Shown: positions 1 through 6,278 of the stretch, one piece after another
Layout: every line of letters starts with the position of its first letter
How positions within the stretch are numbered: position 1 is the first letter of the stretch
DNA from: Actinomycetes bacterium
GTDB taxonomy: Bacteria > Actinomycetota > Acidimicrobiia > Spongiisociales > UBA5794
Assembly (NCBI GenBank): GCA_023336855.1
Contig: JAMBLK010000243.1
Span: forward strand, 1 to 6,788
Length of the DNA stretch: 6,788 nucleotides
Direction: 5' to 3'
The notes under the pieces: generated by a model
What the model was told of the DNA's origin: nothing
Database searches by the model: none
Seen by the model: only the letters and a program-made list of their open reading frames with translations
Translations under genes and position numbers: made by a program

Positions 1-332
1 CCGAGATACTCGAGCCAGATCTCGTCGCCGTTCTCGAAGTCGTCGCCGACCGCGATGAGTGCAGCGATCTCTTCTTCGGTCAGGTCCTCGGCAGAAAGAT
101 CGTCCGGATGCACGTCGGTCTCGATGCCGGCCTTGTCGAGCATGAAGTGACCGACGGTGCCGATACCGAGATCGTTGGCAGTGTCCCAGATCGCGTCGTA
201 CGACGTGAAGTCGCCGGGGTCAGCGCACCACGCCAACTCGGCCTCAGTGAGATCGGATTCGGCAGAGTCGCTGCTGCACGAGATGGAGACAAGCGCCAGG
301 ACGGTGATCAGTGCCACGGTGAGTATTCGCAT
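1..332 (-). CDS. Predicted acidic lipoprotein, N-terminal part (runs off left edge)
   Basis: Reading the minus strand from the ATG at 332-330 gives 110 open codons with no stop before the window edge, so the C-terminus is missing. Residues 1-18 form a signal peptide: Arg2, then a hydrophobic run (about residues 3-17), ending in V-S-I-S before Cys19. This is a relaxed lipobox (Ser rather than Leu at -3), so lipidation at Cys19 and anchoring outside the cytoplasmic membrane are inferred. C-S-S-D after the cleavage site is typical of lipoproteins. The mature part is very acidic (runs such as EDLTEEEIA and DDFENGDE) and has one further Cys at residue 36. I recognise no family and assign no function. 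No ATG lies upstream in frame nearby. A TTGACG/TACGAT promoter ends 6 bases before the ATG, which supports this start and a leaderless transcript. It diverges from trkA. Confidence 0.8.
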   Translation of the reverse strand, partial: MRILTVALITVLALVSISCSSDSAESDLTEAELAWCADPGDFTSYDAIWDTANDLGIGTVGHFMLDKAGIETDVHPDDLSAEDLTEEEIAALIAVGDDFENGDEIWLEYL

Positions 333-338
333 GGCAGC

Positions 339-365
339 ATCGTAGCGAGATCCATGACCCGTCAA
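339..365 (-). promoter_or_regulatory. Promoter of the lipoprotein gene, probably leaderless
   Basis: On the minus strand a TTGACG -35 (365-360) is followed, after a short 15-base spacer, by a TACGAT -10 (344-339). Only six bases (GCTGCC) separate the -10 from the ATG at 332. The expected transcription start is therefore at or within a base of the A of the start codon, leaving no room for a Shine-Dalgarno. The spacer is shorter than the usual 16-18 bases, which is the main weakness. Confidence 0.6.
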
Positions 366-411
366 GCAGCTTCAACACACGACGCGACGCCGGCCCGAGT
401 CTCGCTCCTGG

Positions 412-441
412 TTCGTACGGAACCCACGCTGTACCTATCCT
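412..441 (+). promoter_or_regulatory. Promoter of trkA, probably leaderless
   Basis: A TATCCT -10 (436-441, fits TANNNT) lies seven bases upstream of the trkA ATG at 449, so transcription should start at or beside the start codon. A weak -35 candidate is TTCGTA (412-417) with an 18-base spacer. No purine-rich ribosome-binding site precedes the ATG; the bases there are GCCGCCC. The arrangement mirrors the divergent lipoprotein promoter in the same intergenic region. Confidence 0.5.
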
Positions 442-448
442 GCCGCCC

Positions 449-1777
449 ATGAGAATTGTCATTGTGGGAGCCGGAGCGGTCGGCTCATACCTCGCCGATC
501 GGCTTGCGCTCGAAGGTCAGGATGTCGTCCTCGTCGAGTCGGATCCCGAGAGGGCCGCTGAGGTCCAGGGAGAGATCGACTGTATGGTCGTAACCGGCAA
601 CGGTGCATCGGCTTCGACCCTCCGAGCCGCCGGGCTCAGCGATGCCGACCTGCTAATCGCGGTGACGTCGTCCGACGCCATCAACGTGCTTGCCTGCAAT
701 GCGGCGAACACGCTCGACATTCCCAGGAAAGTCGCGCGTGTTGAAGACACGGAGTTGAAAGCCGAGGTCGCAGAGTTCGGCGTCGACCTGATCATCGACC
801 CTGGCGAAGCTGCAGCCCGAGAGCTTCTCACACTCGTAAAACGCGGTGCCGTCTCCGAACTCGTGGAATTCGCCGACGGAAACCTGTTGCTCATGGGTGC
901 GTTCGTCAGCCCCGATGCCGCGTTCGTCGGAACAACACTGGCGGACCTTCGCAAGTCTGTCGACGGTTGGAACTGGCTGGTCGTGGCAGTCATCCGCCAC
1001 GGCGAAACGCTGATCGCTCGCGGCTCCACGATGCTCGAACCCCACGACCACGTCCTCTTGATGGCCCGGGCAGACAAGACCGCGGAGGCCTACAAACTGC
1101 TCGGAATCACGGATCGGGCCGCTGAGAAAGTCATCATCCTCGGGGGAACCCGCCTTGCACGCAAGACTGCAGAGCTCCTCGCCGACAACGGCATTTCCAC
1201 GACGCTGATCGACGAGGACCGCGACCGCTGCCAGCTGATCGCAGAGAGCCTCCCAAGAGTCGTGACCGTGTGCGGTAACCCGACCGATCCCAAAGTCCTC
1301 ATCTCCGAAGGAGTGGATGCGGCCGACTCCGTCATCGCCCTCAGCGGCTGGGATGGAGAGAACCTTCTCGGCTGCCTTCTTGCCAAAGAGCTCGGCGCCG
1401 GAGAGGTGATCGCACGATTCACCAACACCGAGCTGGTGGCAATCCTCGGTGGCGCGGGTCTCGATGCCACGGTGAGCTCCCGACTATCTGCTGCCAATGA
1501 GATTCTGCGCTTCGTCAGACGCGGAGTGATCTACTCGGTCGCGACATTCTCCGACTCGGATGCCGAGGCGATCGAACTGGCGGTAGGGCCGAAGAGTCCA
1601 GCGATCGGCAAGTCGCTCAATGAACTCAATCCCCCGGCATCGCTGATCATCGGAGGAATACAGCGTGGCGACAAGGCATTCGTGCCCCGCGGCAGCACCG
1701 TGATCGAAGAGGGCGACCACTTGATCGTGATCGCGCTTCCGGAGGCGATCGCTGCCGCCGAGAGCCTCTCGGGCTGA
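449..1777 (+). CDS. trkA: Trk system K+ uptake regulatory subunit TrkA
   Basis: 442 aa, full length for the family (E. coli TrkA is about 458 aa). It is a cytoplasmic peripheral protein that binds nucleotides (NAD(H), ATP/ADP) and gates the TrkH K+ pathway. The protein has the duplicated RCK_N-RCK_C layout: Rossmann domain 1 at about residues 1-120, RCK_C 1 at about 134-220, Rossmann domain 2 at about 226-345, and RCK_C 2 at about 360-440. Domain 1 has a clean dinucleotide motif (G7-A-G9-A-V-G12) and Glu30 at the end of beta-2 (VVLVE), which favours NAD-type nucleotides. In domain 2 the glycine motif is altered (G232-G-T234-R-L-A237), although Asp255 is kept. The start ATG is fixed by the Rossmann strand beginning at residue 2. 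It has no Shine-Dalgarno but a -10 element lies just upstream. It is the first gene of a trkA-trkH pair. The family assignment is secure; the nucleotide preference is inferred. Confidence 0.95.
   Translation: MRIVIVGAGAVGSYLADRLALEGQDVVLVESDPERAAEVQGEIDCMVVTGNGASASTLRAAGLSDADLLIAVTSSDAINVLACNAANTLDIPRKVARVEDTELKAEVAEFGVDLIIDPGEAAARELLTLVKRGAVSELVEFADGNLLLMGAFVSPDAAFVGTTLADLRKSVDGWNWLVVAVIRHGETLIARGSTMLEPHDHVLLMARADKTAEAYKLLGITDRAAEKVIILGGTRLARKTAELLADNGISTTLIDEDRDRCQLIAESLPRVVTVCGNPTDPKVLISEGVDAADSVIALSGWDGENLLGCLLAKELGAGEVIARFTNTELVAILGGAGLDATVSSRLSAANEILRFVRRGVIYSVATFSDSDAEAIELAVGPKSPAIGKSLNELNPPASLIIGGIQRGDKAFVPRGSTVIEEGDHLIVIALPEAIAAAESLSG
1758..1772 (+). repeat. Short inverted repeat at the trkA end, just before the trkH start
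   Basis: CCGAGAGCCTCTCGG reads as two arms around a central C. In RNA it could form a 6-bp stem (1758-1763 with 1767-1772) and a GCC loop. It codes for the last residues of TrkA and ends 11 bases upstream of the trkH ATG, where a Shine-Dalgarno would be expected and none is seen. It might affect translation of trkH through coupling, but it may equally be a chance result of codon content. Confidence 0.3.
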
Positions 1778-1783
1778 CCGGCG

Positions 1784-3232
1784 ATGTCCTGGCGGAACCT
1801 CCTCCATGTTGCCGGAGCCGTCGTTGGATCGACGGGAGTCTCCATGCTCTTCGCGGCATTGGTCTCCGTCATGTATCAGGAGTGGTCGACCGCGGGTTGG
1901 ATCGTCTTGTCGGCACTCATCACGACGGTCATCGGCTTCGTGCTGTGGAGGCTGTTCGACCGGCCGGGCGAGCTGAGCACACGCGAGGGCTTCGCTGCCG
2001 TGGCACTGGCCTGGATCGCGATTGGAGTCATCGGCTCCCTCCCCTATCTACTGACCGGATCGATCACCAACGTGACCGATGCCGTGTTCGAGACGGTGGC
2101 CGGTTTCACAACCACCGGTTCGTCGGTGATCCCCGACCCGGGTGCGCTCCCCCACGGAATCCTGTTCTGGCGCTCGTTCACCCAATGGATCGGCGGCATG
2201 GGAATCATCGTTCTGTCGATCGCGATCCTCCCGCTCCTCGGCATGGGTGCAGTCCAGTTGGCTCGCGCCGAGTCTCCCGGACCGACGCCTGATCGACTGA
2301 CACCCAGATTCAAGGAGACCGCGAAGCGACTCTGGATCGTGTACTTCGCGTTGACGGGCGCCCAGATTCTTCTGCTCTGGGTCGGAGAGATGACCCTCTT
2401 CGAGGCCGTCAACCACGCCTTCACGACCCTCTCAACCGGCGGCTACAGCACGAACGCCGGCTCGATGGGTGCGTTCTCCGCATACTCGCAATGGATCGTG
2501 ATCGTCTTCATGATCCTGGCCGGGACGTCATTCGCCGTGCACTACCGGGCCATTCGTAAGCCGGATGTCTACTGGAAGACCACCGAAGTGAAGGTGTACC
2601 TCGGGGTGATGGGTGCGGCTGCAGCGGTGATGGCGATCGGGACGTGGGGTGGTCCGATCCACGAGGTCATCCGAAACTCACTCTTCACGGCAGCGACCCT
2701 GATCACGACGACGGGTTTTGGTACCGCCGACTTCGGTCTGTGGAAACCTGCGCTCCAGATCATGATTGTCGGTCTCATGTTCATCGGCGGCATGGCCGGA
2801 TCGACGTCCGGATCGATCAAGATCTACCGGCACGAGATTCTCTTCGAGTCATCAAGGGCAGACGTTCGCCGACTGATTCATCCACGCGGCGTCTTCATAA
2901 CACGCATCGGCAAGACCTCCGTGAAGAACACGGTCGTCGAGGCGGTTCAGACCTTCTTCATGCTGTACATGGTCGCCTTCATGACCGGCTCATTCGCTCT
3001 CGCTGTGATCAGTTCTATTTGGGGTCCCGATCTCGACATCATTTCGACCGTTTCGGCGGTGGCGTCCTCAATCGGGAACGTGGGTCCGGGACTCGGCTCG
3101 GTTGGGCCAACGGAGAATTACCTCGGAGTCGCCGCTCCCGGAAAGTGGCTGCTCGCAGGCTTGATGATCATCGGACGGCTGGAGATCCTCCCGATCCTCA
3201 TCCTTTTCAACCGCGAGAGTTGGCGTCGCTAG
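1784..3232 (+). CDS. trkH: Trk system K+ uptake membrane subunit TrkH
   Basis: 482 aa, the family's usual length (E. coli TrkH is 483 aa). It is an integral membrane K+ translocating subunit working with TrkA. All four pore loops can be read. Loop 1 is GFTTTGSS (residues 107-114, filter Gly112). Loop 2 is TTLSTGGYST (214-223, Gly219/220). Loop 3 is TTTGFGTADF (308-317, Gly311). Loop 4 is SSIGNVGPGLG (428-438, Gly431). Other family signatures are GGMAGSTSGSIK (335-346), the intramembrane loop after the third pore unit, and GRLEIL (464-469) in the last helix. Hydrophobic helices fill the rest (for example 12-30, 36-56, 70-90, 180-200, 235-253). The ATG is 6 bp after the trkA stop with no clear Shine-Dalgarno, so translation is probably coupled to trkA. 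The four intact filters argue for a functional transporter. Confidence 0.96.
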   Translation: MSWRNLLHVAGAVVGSTGVSMLFAALVSVMYQEWSTAGWIVLSALITTVIGFVLWRLFDRPGELSTREGFAAVALAWIAIGVIGSLPYLLTGSITNVTDAVFETVAGFTTTGSSVIPDPGALPHGILFWRSFTQWIGGMGIIVLSIAILPLLGMGAVQLARAESPGPTPDRLTPRFKETAKRLWIVYFALTGAQILLLWVGEMTLFEAVNHAFTTLSTGGYSTNAGSMGAFSAYSQWIVIVFMILAGTSFAVHYRAIRKPDVYWKTTEVKVYLGVMGAAAAVMAIGTWGGPIHEVIRNSLFTAATLITTTGFGTADFGLWKPALQIMIVGLMFIGGMAGSTSGSIKIYRHEILFESSRADVRRLIHPRGVFITRIGKTSVKNTVVEAVQTFFMLYMVAFMTGSFALAVISSIWGPDLDIISTVSAVASSIGNVGPGLGSVGPTENYLGVAAPGKWLLAGLMIIGRLEILPILILFNRESWRR

Positions 3233-3318
3233 GGCTCTGTCGCCGGCGATCCGGATGCGTGGTGGATCATCGACAGCCATCGGGCGCCAGGGTTCGTTTT
3301 CTGTCCCACAGCGATGCC

Positions 3319-4947
3319 ATGATGGGTCTCATGGGAGCGACGACGACGCACAGAGAACCAGTCTTGATCGGTGGTGGAGAGCTCGGGCGATGCCCAACAC
3401 GGATCCATCACAGCCGGTTCAACGATGCCGAGCGCTCCACCAACGCTGTCGTTGAACACAGGATTTCTGAGGGTCGCCGTTGGGAAGAGACCGTGGCGGC
3501 GCAGATCCTCGAAGGGCACGAAACGTGGACGACCGTCTCGACCGTCGGAGATCCATTCGACCGAACGGCTCCCGTCGTCATCGACCCCGCGATCGGCACG
3601 GTCGGGTGTGAAGAGATCACGTTGCTGTTGCTCCGAGCGGGTGTGCCACTCATCTTCGGCGCTCGAATTTCTGCACCCCACCTGCACTCCGTGGGCGTTC
3701 CCGATCTCCTCGTGCGCCTTGACGACGGGTACGCACCCGTTGACGTGAAGCACCACAAGGTGATCGGTCGGAGAGGCGTCCCGTCCCGGCTGGCCGCATC
3801 CGACCATCTCGACGACACCGGTGGGGCACTCCAGGTGTTCCGCTCCGAGCGGATTGTCGACCTGCTCCAGGTCGCTCACTACTGGACACTGCTCGACGAT
3901 CTCGGCTACGCGAATCCGCGTCGACTGGCCGGTATCATCGGTTCAGAGCCGGCGATTACATGCCTGTGGGTCGATCTGGCCGACGGAAACCCCCGGCTGC
4001 TCGACCGGTATCAGACAGCGCTCGAAGAGGCGATCGCCGTCGTCGAGATCGGCCGGGATCAAGCCGACGCGCCACTCGTACCGGCGATCTGGCGGGGTGA
4101 GTGCCGATCGTGTCCGTGGGCCAGATTCTGCCGTGCCGAACTCGAGGGTGTCGACCACGTCTCTCTGCTGCCGGCCATCGGAGCGAGCGCAACGAGGCAA
4201 CTCATCGCCGCAGGTGTCTCGACAACGACACGCATGGCCGATCTTGCTCCCGGTACGTTCGTGGGCGATGTGGAGATCTCCGATGAAGCCATCTTGCAGG
4301 CCAGAGCACGCGGCGCCGGGACGCTGCTTCGGCGATCCGGTATCGACGTCACCCTGCCGGATGCCCCTGTCGAGATCGACTTCGACGTTGAGACCTACAG
4401 AGGAGTGCTCTATCTCGCCGGACTCCTCATTACCGATGCCGACGGCTCGAGATACGAGCCGCTCGCCGACTGGACCGGCACCCCGGATGGGGAGAGGCGG
4501 GTCCTCGCCGACCTGTTCGCATTCTTCGACGACATCGCCGCGTCGAACGATGCCGTCGTCTATCACTGGACCGGATACGAGCGGACCATCCTCACCGAAG
4601 CCGGAGAACGACACGGGCTGTCGCTGCAATCCGCGGCATCGGTAGACGATTGGTTCGATCGTTACGCCTGCGATCTCTGGGCATGGACGAAGCAGCGATT
4701 CGTATCCCCGAACGGCTACTCCTTGAAGGTGATCGCGCCGTTGTGCGGCTTCGACTGGCGTGACGACGACCCCGGCGGCGCTCAGTCCGAACTCTGGTAC
4801 GTGGATCTGTTGAATGGGGCTGAGAGCCGGCGATCGCGACTGCTCGAGTACAACGAGGACGACGTCGCCGCACAGCTCGCCATCCGTCGGTGGGTTCGAG
4901 CCCGTTGGCAGCCCCCGCAATTGCTGTACCGGGCACTTCGGAATTGA
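3319..4947 (+). CDS. TM0106-type RecB-like nuclease: PD-(D/E)XK Fe-S domain plus RNase H-fold exonuclease domain
   Basis: 542 aa from this ATG. Domain 1 (about 15-280) is RecB/Cas4-like: Cys25 near the N-terminus, Glu56/Glu57 (WEE) in the first helix, GVPD with Asp129, D142-V-K144 as the D-x-K core, and a QxxxY helix (Gln184, Tyr188). The cluster Cys262-x2-Cys265-x5-Cys271 completes, with Cys25, a Cas4/AddB-type [4Fe-4S] pattern. Residues about 281-310 resemble a helix-hairpin-helix DNA-binding segment (AIGASATRQLIAAGV). Domain 2 (about 350-530) is an RNase_H_2/YprB-like exonuclease: D356-V-E358, YHWTGYE (415-421), YSLKVIAPLCGF (467-478), and a final YNEDDV (511-516). The protein should cut or trim DNA in the cytoplasm, but the physiological substrate is not known to me. 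In some relatives these domains are fused to an SF1 helicase; none is encoded here. The start is uncertain: in-frame ATGs occur at 3319, 3322 and 3331, and GTGs further up. Cys25 sets the downstream limit. It may be read through from trkH, 86 bp upstream. Confidence 0.85.
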   Translation: MMGLMGATTTHREPVLIGGGELGRCPTRIHHSRFNDAERSTNAVVEHRISEGRRWEETVAAQILEGHETWTTVSTVGDPFDRTAPVVIDPAIGTVGCEEITLLLLRAGVPLIFGARISAPHLHSVGVPDLLVRLDDGYAPVDVKHHKVIGRRGVPSRLAASDHLDDTGGALQVFRSERIVDLLQVAHYWTLLDDLGYANPRRLAGIIGSEPAITCLWVDLADGNPRLLDRYQTALEEAIAVVEIGRDQADAPLVPAIWRGECRSCPWARFCRAELEGVDHVSLLPAIGASATRQLIAAGVSTTTRMADLAPGTFVGDVEISDEAILQARARGAGTLLRRSGIDVTLPDAPVEIDFDVETYRGVLYLAGLLITDADGSRYEPLADWTGTPDGERRVLADLFAFFDDIAASNDAVVYHWTGYERTILTEAGERHGLSLQSAASVDDWFDRYACDLWAWTKQRFVSPNGYSLKVIAPLCGFDWRDDDPGGAQSELWYVDLLNGAESRRSRLLEYNEDDVAAQLAIRRWVRARWQPPQLLYRALRN

Positions 4948-4985
4948 GCGGGTCGCGTCGAACCGGGAAGACAACAGGCAGTAGT

Positions 4986-5007
4986 ACGAATTGCGTACGT
5001 AATTCGT
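4986..5007. repeat. Near-perfect 22-bp palindrome, possible operator
   Basis: The left half ACGAATTGCGT and right half ACGTAATTCGT are reverse complements except at one symmetric position pair (G4993 against T5000), so 10 of 11 pairs match. It starts 39 bp after the nuclease stop and lies about 127 bp upstream of the crp-like start. The length and dyad symmetry fit a dimeric repressor or regulator site. As RNA, an 8-bp stem with a six-base loop is possible (G-U closing pair), but no U-run follows, so it is not a classical terminator. No protein in the window can be tied to it from sequence alone. Confidence 0.5.
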
Positions 5008-5109
5008 TCCGAGACCCCTCCCGACTCGCCACCGTCCTCACCTCCACACCCGGCCCGAGTCGAATAGCTTGTGATCTACGGGGCGGAACGTGTCTGCGAG
5101 AATACGTAG

Positions 5110-5123
5110 ACGCTTCTGAGCGT
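5110..5123. promoter_or_regulatory. 14-bp inverted repeat upstream of the crp-like gene, candidate autoregulatory site
   Basis: ACGCT and AGCGT are perfect inverted arms around TCTG, a 5-4-5 geometry like the FNR-type box (TTGAT-N4-ATCAA), ending 10 bp before the ATG at 5134. The geometry suits a Crp/Fnr dimer, and a site here could block transcription or translation of the gene. The half-site differs from both TGTGA and TTGAT. This is a proposal based on position and symmetry only. Confidence 0.3.
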
Positions 5124-5133
5124 TGCCCAAAGC

Positions 5134-5811
5134 ATGGATTCTGTAGAGGAACAACATCTCGCCTGGCTCGCCCGATCGTTCGGCCGCACCGACTACCTCC
5201 CGCTCACACCCGATGATCTCGATGCTCTCTCGGCCGCAGGGAGCTACATCGAGAAGTATCCGGGAACGCATCTGATCAAAGAAGGCGAGGATTCGGTTGC
5301 CGCTTTCGTGATCCGCAGCGGAGATGTCGAGCTGTTCAGGAACCGCAAGAGCGGACGACTCGTCGTCGGGCGCGTCGGCCCGGGAGCCGTGATCGGAGAC
5401 ATCGCCATGCTGCGCGCCCAGCCCTACATCTCGAGCGCCAGGGCCGTCACCCCGGTACAAGCGTTCAGGATCGACCGGTCGAAGCTCCTTCCCGTCCTCA
5501 TCGAACACCCAACGATCGCGATGCGATGGCTCGTTGCAGGGTTGAACCAGCTCGAAGCGACTCAACGACGTGTGCTCCGGCTCATGCGAGGCACGGTCAA
5601 AGAGCAGGTTGCCGAGATGGTCCTCGACGAATCGGACCGCTACGGCGAACTCCATCTGTCGCAGGCAAGCCTCGCCGGGTTGCTGGGCGCCAGCCGCCAA
5701 TCCGTGAATGAAGCCCTCTCCGAGCTACGAGCCGAGGGAGCGGTGGAGACGGGCTATCGGGTAATCACCCTCGCCGATCGAGATGCGCTTGCCGTAGCGG
5801 CCGGGCGCTGA
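5134..5811 (+). CDS. Crp/Fnr-family transcriptional regulator
   Basis: 225 aa, typical family length. The N-terminal cyclic-nucleotide-binding-type beta-roll spans about residues 25-120 (PGTHLIKEGEDS, RSGDVELF, VGPGAVIGDIAML). A dimerisation helix follows at about 122-150 (HPTIAMRWLVAGLNQLEATQ), then a winged helix at about 155-215. The helix-turn-helix is LSQASLAGLLGASRQSVNEA (175-194), with recognition helix SRQSVNEAL. In the phosphate-binding cassette (88-105) the usual Glu is Asp89 and the Arg that contacts the cAMP phosphate in CRP aligns with Ile99, so cAMP binding is doubtful. No Fnr-type N-terminal cysteine cluster is present. Recognition positions matching CRP Glu181 and Arg185 are Gln189 and Glu193, so a TGTGA operator is unlikely. 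An in-frame TAG at 5107-5109 bounds the start, and ATG 5134 is the first ATG after it. It is a soluble DNA-binding protein with unknown ligand and targets. Confidence 0.93.
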   Translation: MDSVEEQHLAWLARSFGRTDYLPLTPDDLDALSAAGSYIEKYPGTHLIKEGEDSVAAFVIRSGDVELFRNRKSGRLVVGRVGPGAVIGDIAMLRAQPYISSARAVTPVQAFRIDRSKLLPVLIEHPTIAMRWLVAGLNQLEATQRRVLRLMRGTVKEQVAEMVLDESDRYGELHLSQASLAGLLGASRQSVNEALSELRAEGAVETGYRVITLADRDALAVAAGR

Positions 5812-5817
5812 TCAGCG
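5806..5817. repeat. 12-bp palindrome holding the stop codons of two convergent genes
   Basis: CGCTGATCAGCG is a perfect palindrome. TGA at 5809-5811 ends the crp-like gene on the plus strand, and TCA at 5812-5814 is the TGA stop of the membrane-protein gene on the minus strand. The two coding regions therefore abut with no base between. No T-run flanks it, so it is not a recognisable bidirectional terminator. Confidence 0.6.
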
Positions 5818-6186
5818 GGTACGCCACCAGCCGATTCCAATGCCGACGACGGCGCCGGCAGCGGTGAGAACGAATGCCTCGACAAGCGGACTCGGGAAGG
5901 CTTCGAACGCAGGGCCTTCCATCGCTCCGATGGCGAGCAGCAGAAGCGCCGTGCCGAGGGAGAGAGCGGTGCCGATCGCACCGATTCGAAGCACCGACGA
6001 ACGATCTACAGACGCTCCTTCGTCCAGGACGAGCAACACAGGCGGCGCCGATGCGATGAGGAACGGCGCCAGATGGAACGTCATGGCCGGTCTGAGAACA
6101 GCAACTGCCACCCACAAAACGGCGAGCATGACACCCCACATGAGGGCGCGTCGGGAGTCGGTATGGGCAATGGTTTGCGTGGCCAT
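5812..6186 (-). CDS. Small four-helix integral membrane protein of unknown function
   Basis: 124 aa from the ATG at 6186-6184. Four hydrophobic stretches are visible: about residues 14-32 (LMWGVMLAVLWVAVAVL), 36-54 (TFHLAPFLIASAPPVLLVL), 66-87 (LRIGAIGTALSLGTALLLLAIG) and 100-121 (LVEAFVLTAAGAVVGIGIGW). A short polar loop (DEGASVDRSS) lies between helices 2 and 3, and the C-terminus ends in WWRTR. An even number of helices with a basic N-terminal tail (DSRR) and basic C-terminus suggests both ends face the cytoplasm. No family is recognised and no catalytic motif is seen. The reading frame stays open far upstream, so the start is a choice: an in-frame ATG at 6219-6217 would add 11 residues. 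The first transmembrane helix follows either start. It converges with the crp-like gene and diverges from the Ntn-hydrolase gene. Confidence 0.7.
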   Translation of the reverse strand: MATQTIAHTDSRRALMWGVMLAVLWVAVAVLRPAMTFHLAPFLIASAPPVLLVLDEGASVDRSSVLRIGAIGTALSLGTALLLLAIGAMEGPAFEAFPSPLVEAFVLTAAGAVVGIGIGWWRTR

Positions 6187-6278
6187 CTCAACGTCAACCA
6201 CGGTCCTGTGTCGAATCATCCCGCCATGGTCGGAATCTCGACAGTCGCATACCGACCGATGGCGCGACATCCACGGCG

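Larger units (their letters stand above)
4948..5133. other. Intergenic region between the nuclease and the crp-like gene
   Basis: These 186 bp have no supportable ORF. They hold the near-perfect 22-bp palindrome at 4986-5007 and the 14-bp inverted repeat at 5110-5123. I found no stem followed by a T-run that would make a rho-independent terminator, and no good -35/-10 pair with normal spacing. Weak candidates such as TTGTGA (5069-5074) and TAGCTT (5065-5070) have no convincing partner. The local base composition is more A+T-rich around 4980-5010 than the flanking genes. Confidence 0.6.

Noticed and set aside
517..1077. 186-codon minus-strand frame opposite trkA
   Set aside because: It is a Ser/Arg-rich translation without motifs, antisense to a clear trkA.
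3233..3260. Self-complementary bits CGCCGGCG and ATCCGGAT after trkH as a terminator
   Set aside because: They are short separate palindromes with no T-run following, so they give no support for a rho-independent terminator.
2644..3318. Upstream extension of the nuclease frame to 767 codons
   Set aside because: This part overlaps trkH in another frame and translates to Arg/His/Ser-rich sequence with no resemblance to the family. The domain begins just after 3331.
3821..4645. 274-codon plus-strand frame inside the nuclease gene
   Set aside because: It is an out-of-frame, Arg/Ser/Pro-rich shadow of the nuclease, which has conserved motifs across the same stretch.
3943..4974. Long (343-codon) open frame on the minus strand opposite the nuclease gene
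   Set aside because: It is fully antisense to a gene with strong domain motifs, has no recognisable domain of its own, and long antisense frames are common in G+C-rich coding DNA.
4986..5007. The 22-bp palindrome as a rho-independent terminator for the nuclease gene
   Set aside because: The stem is A+T-rich and the following bases are C/G-rich with no T-tract.
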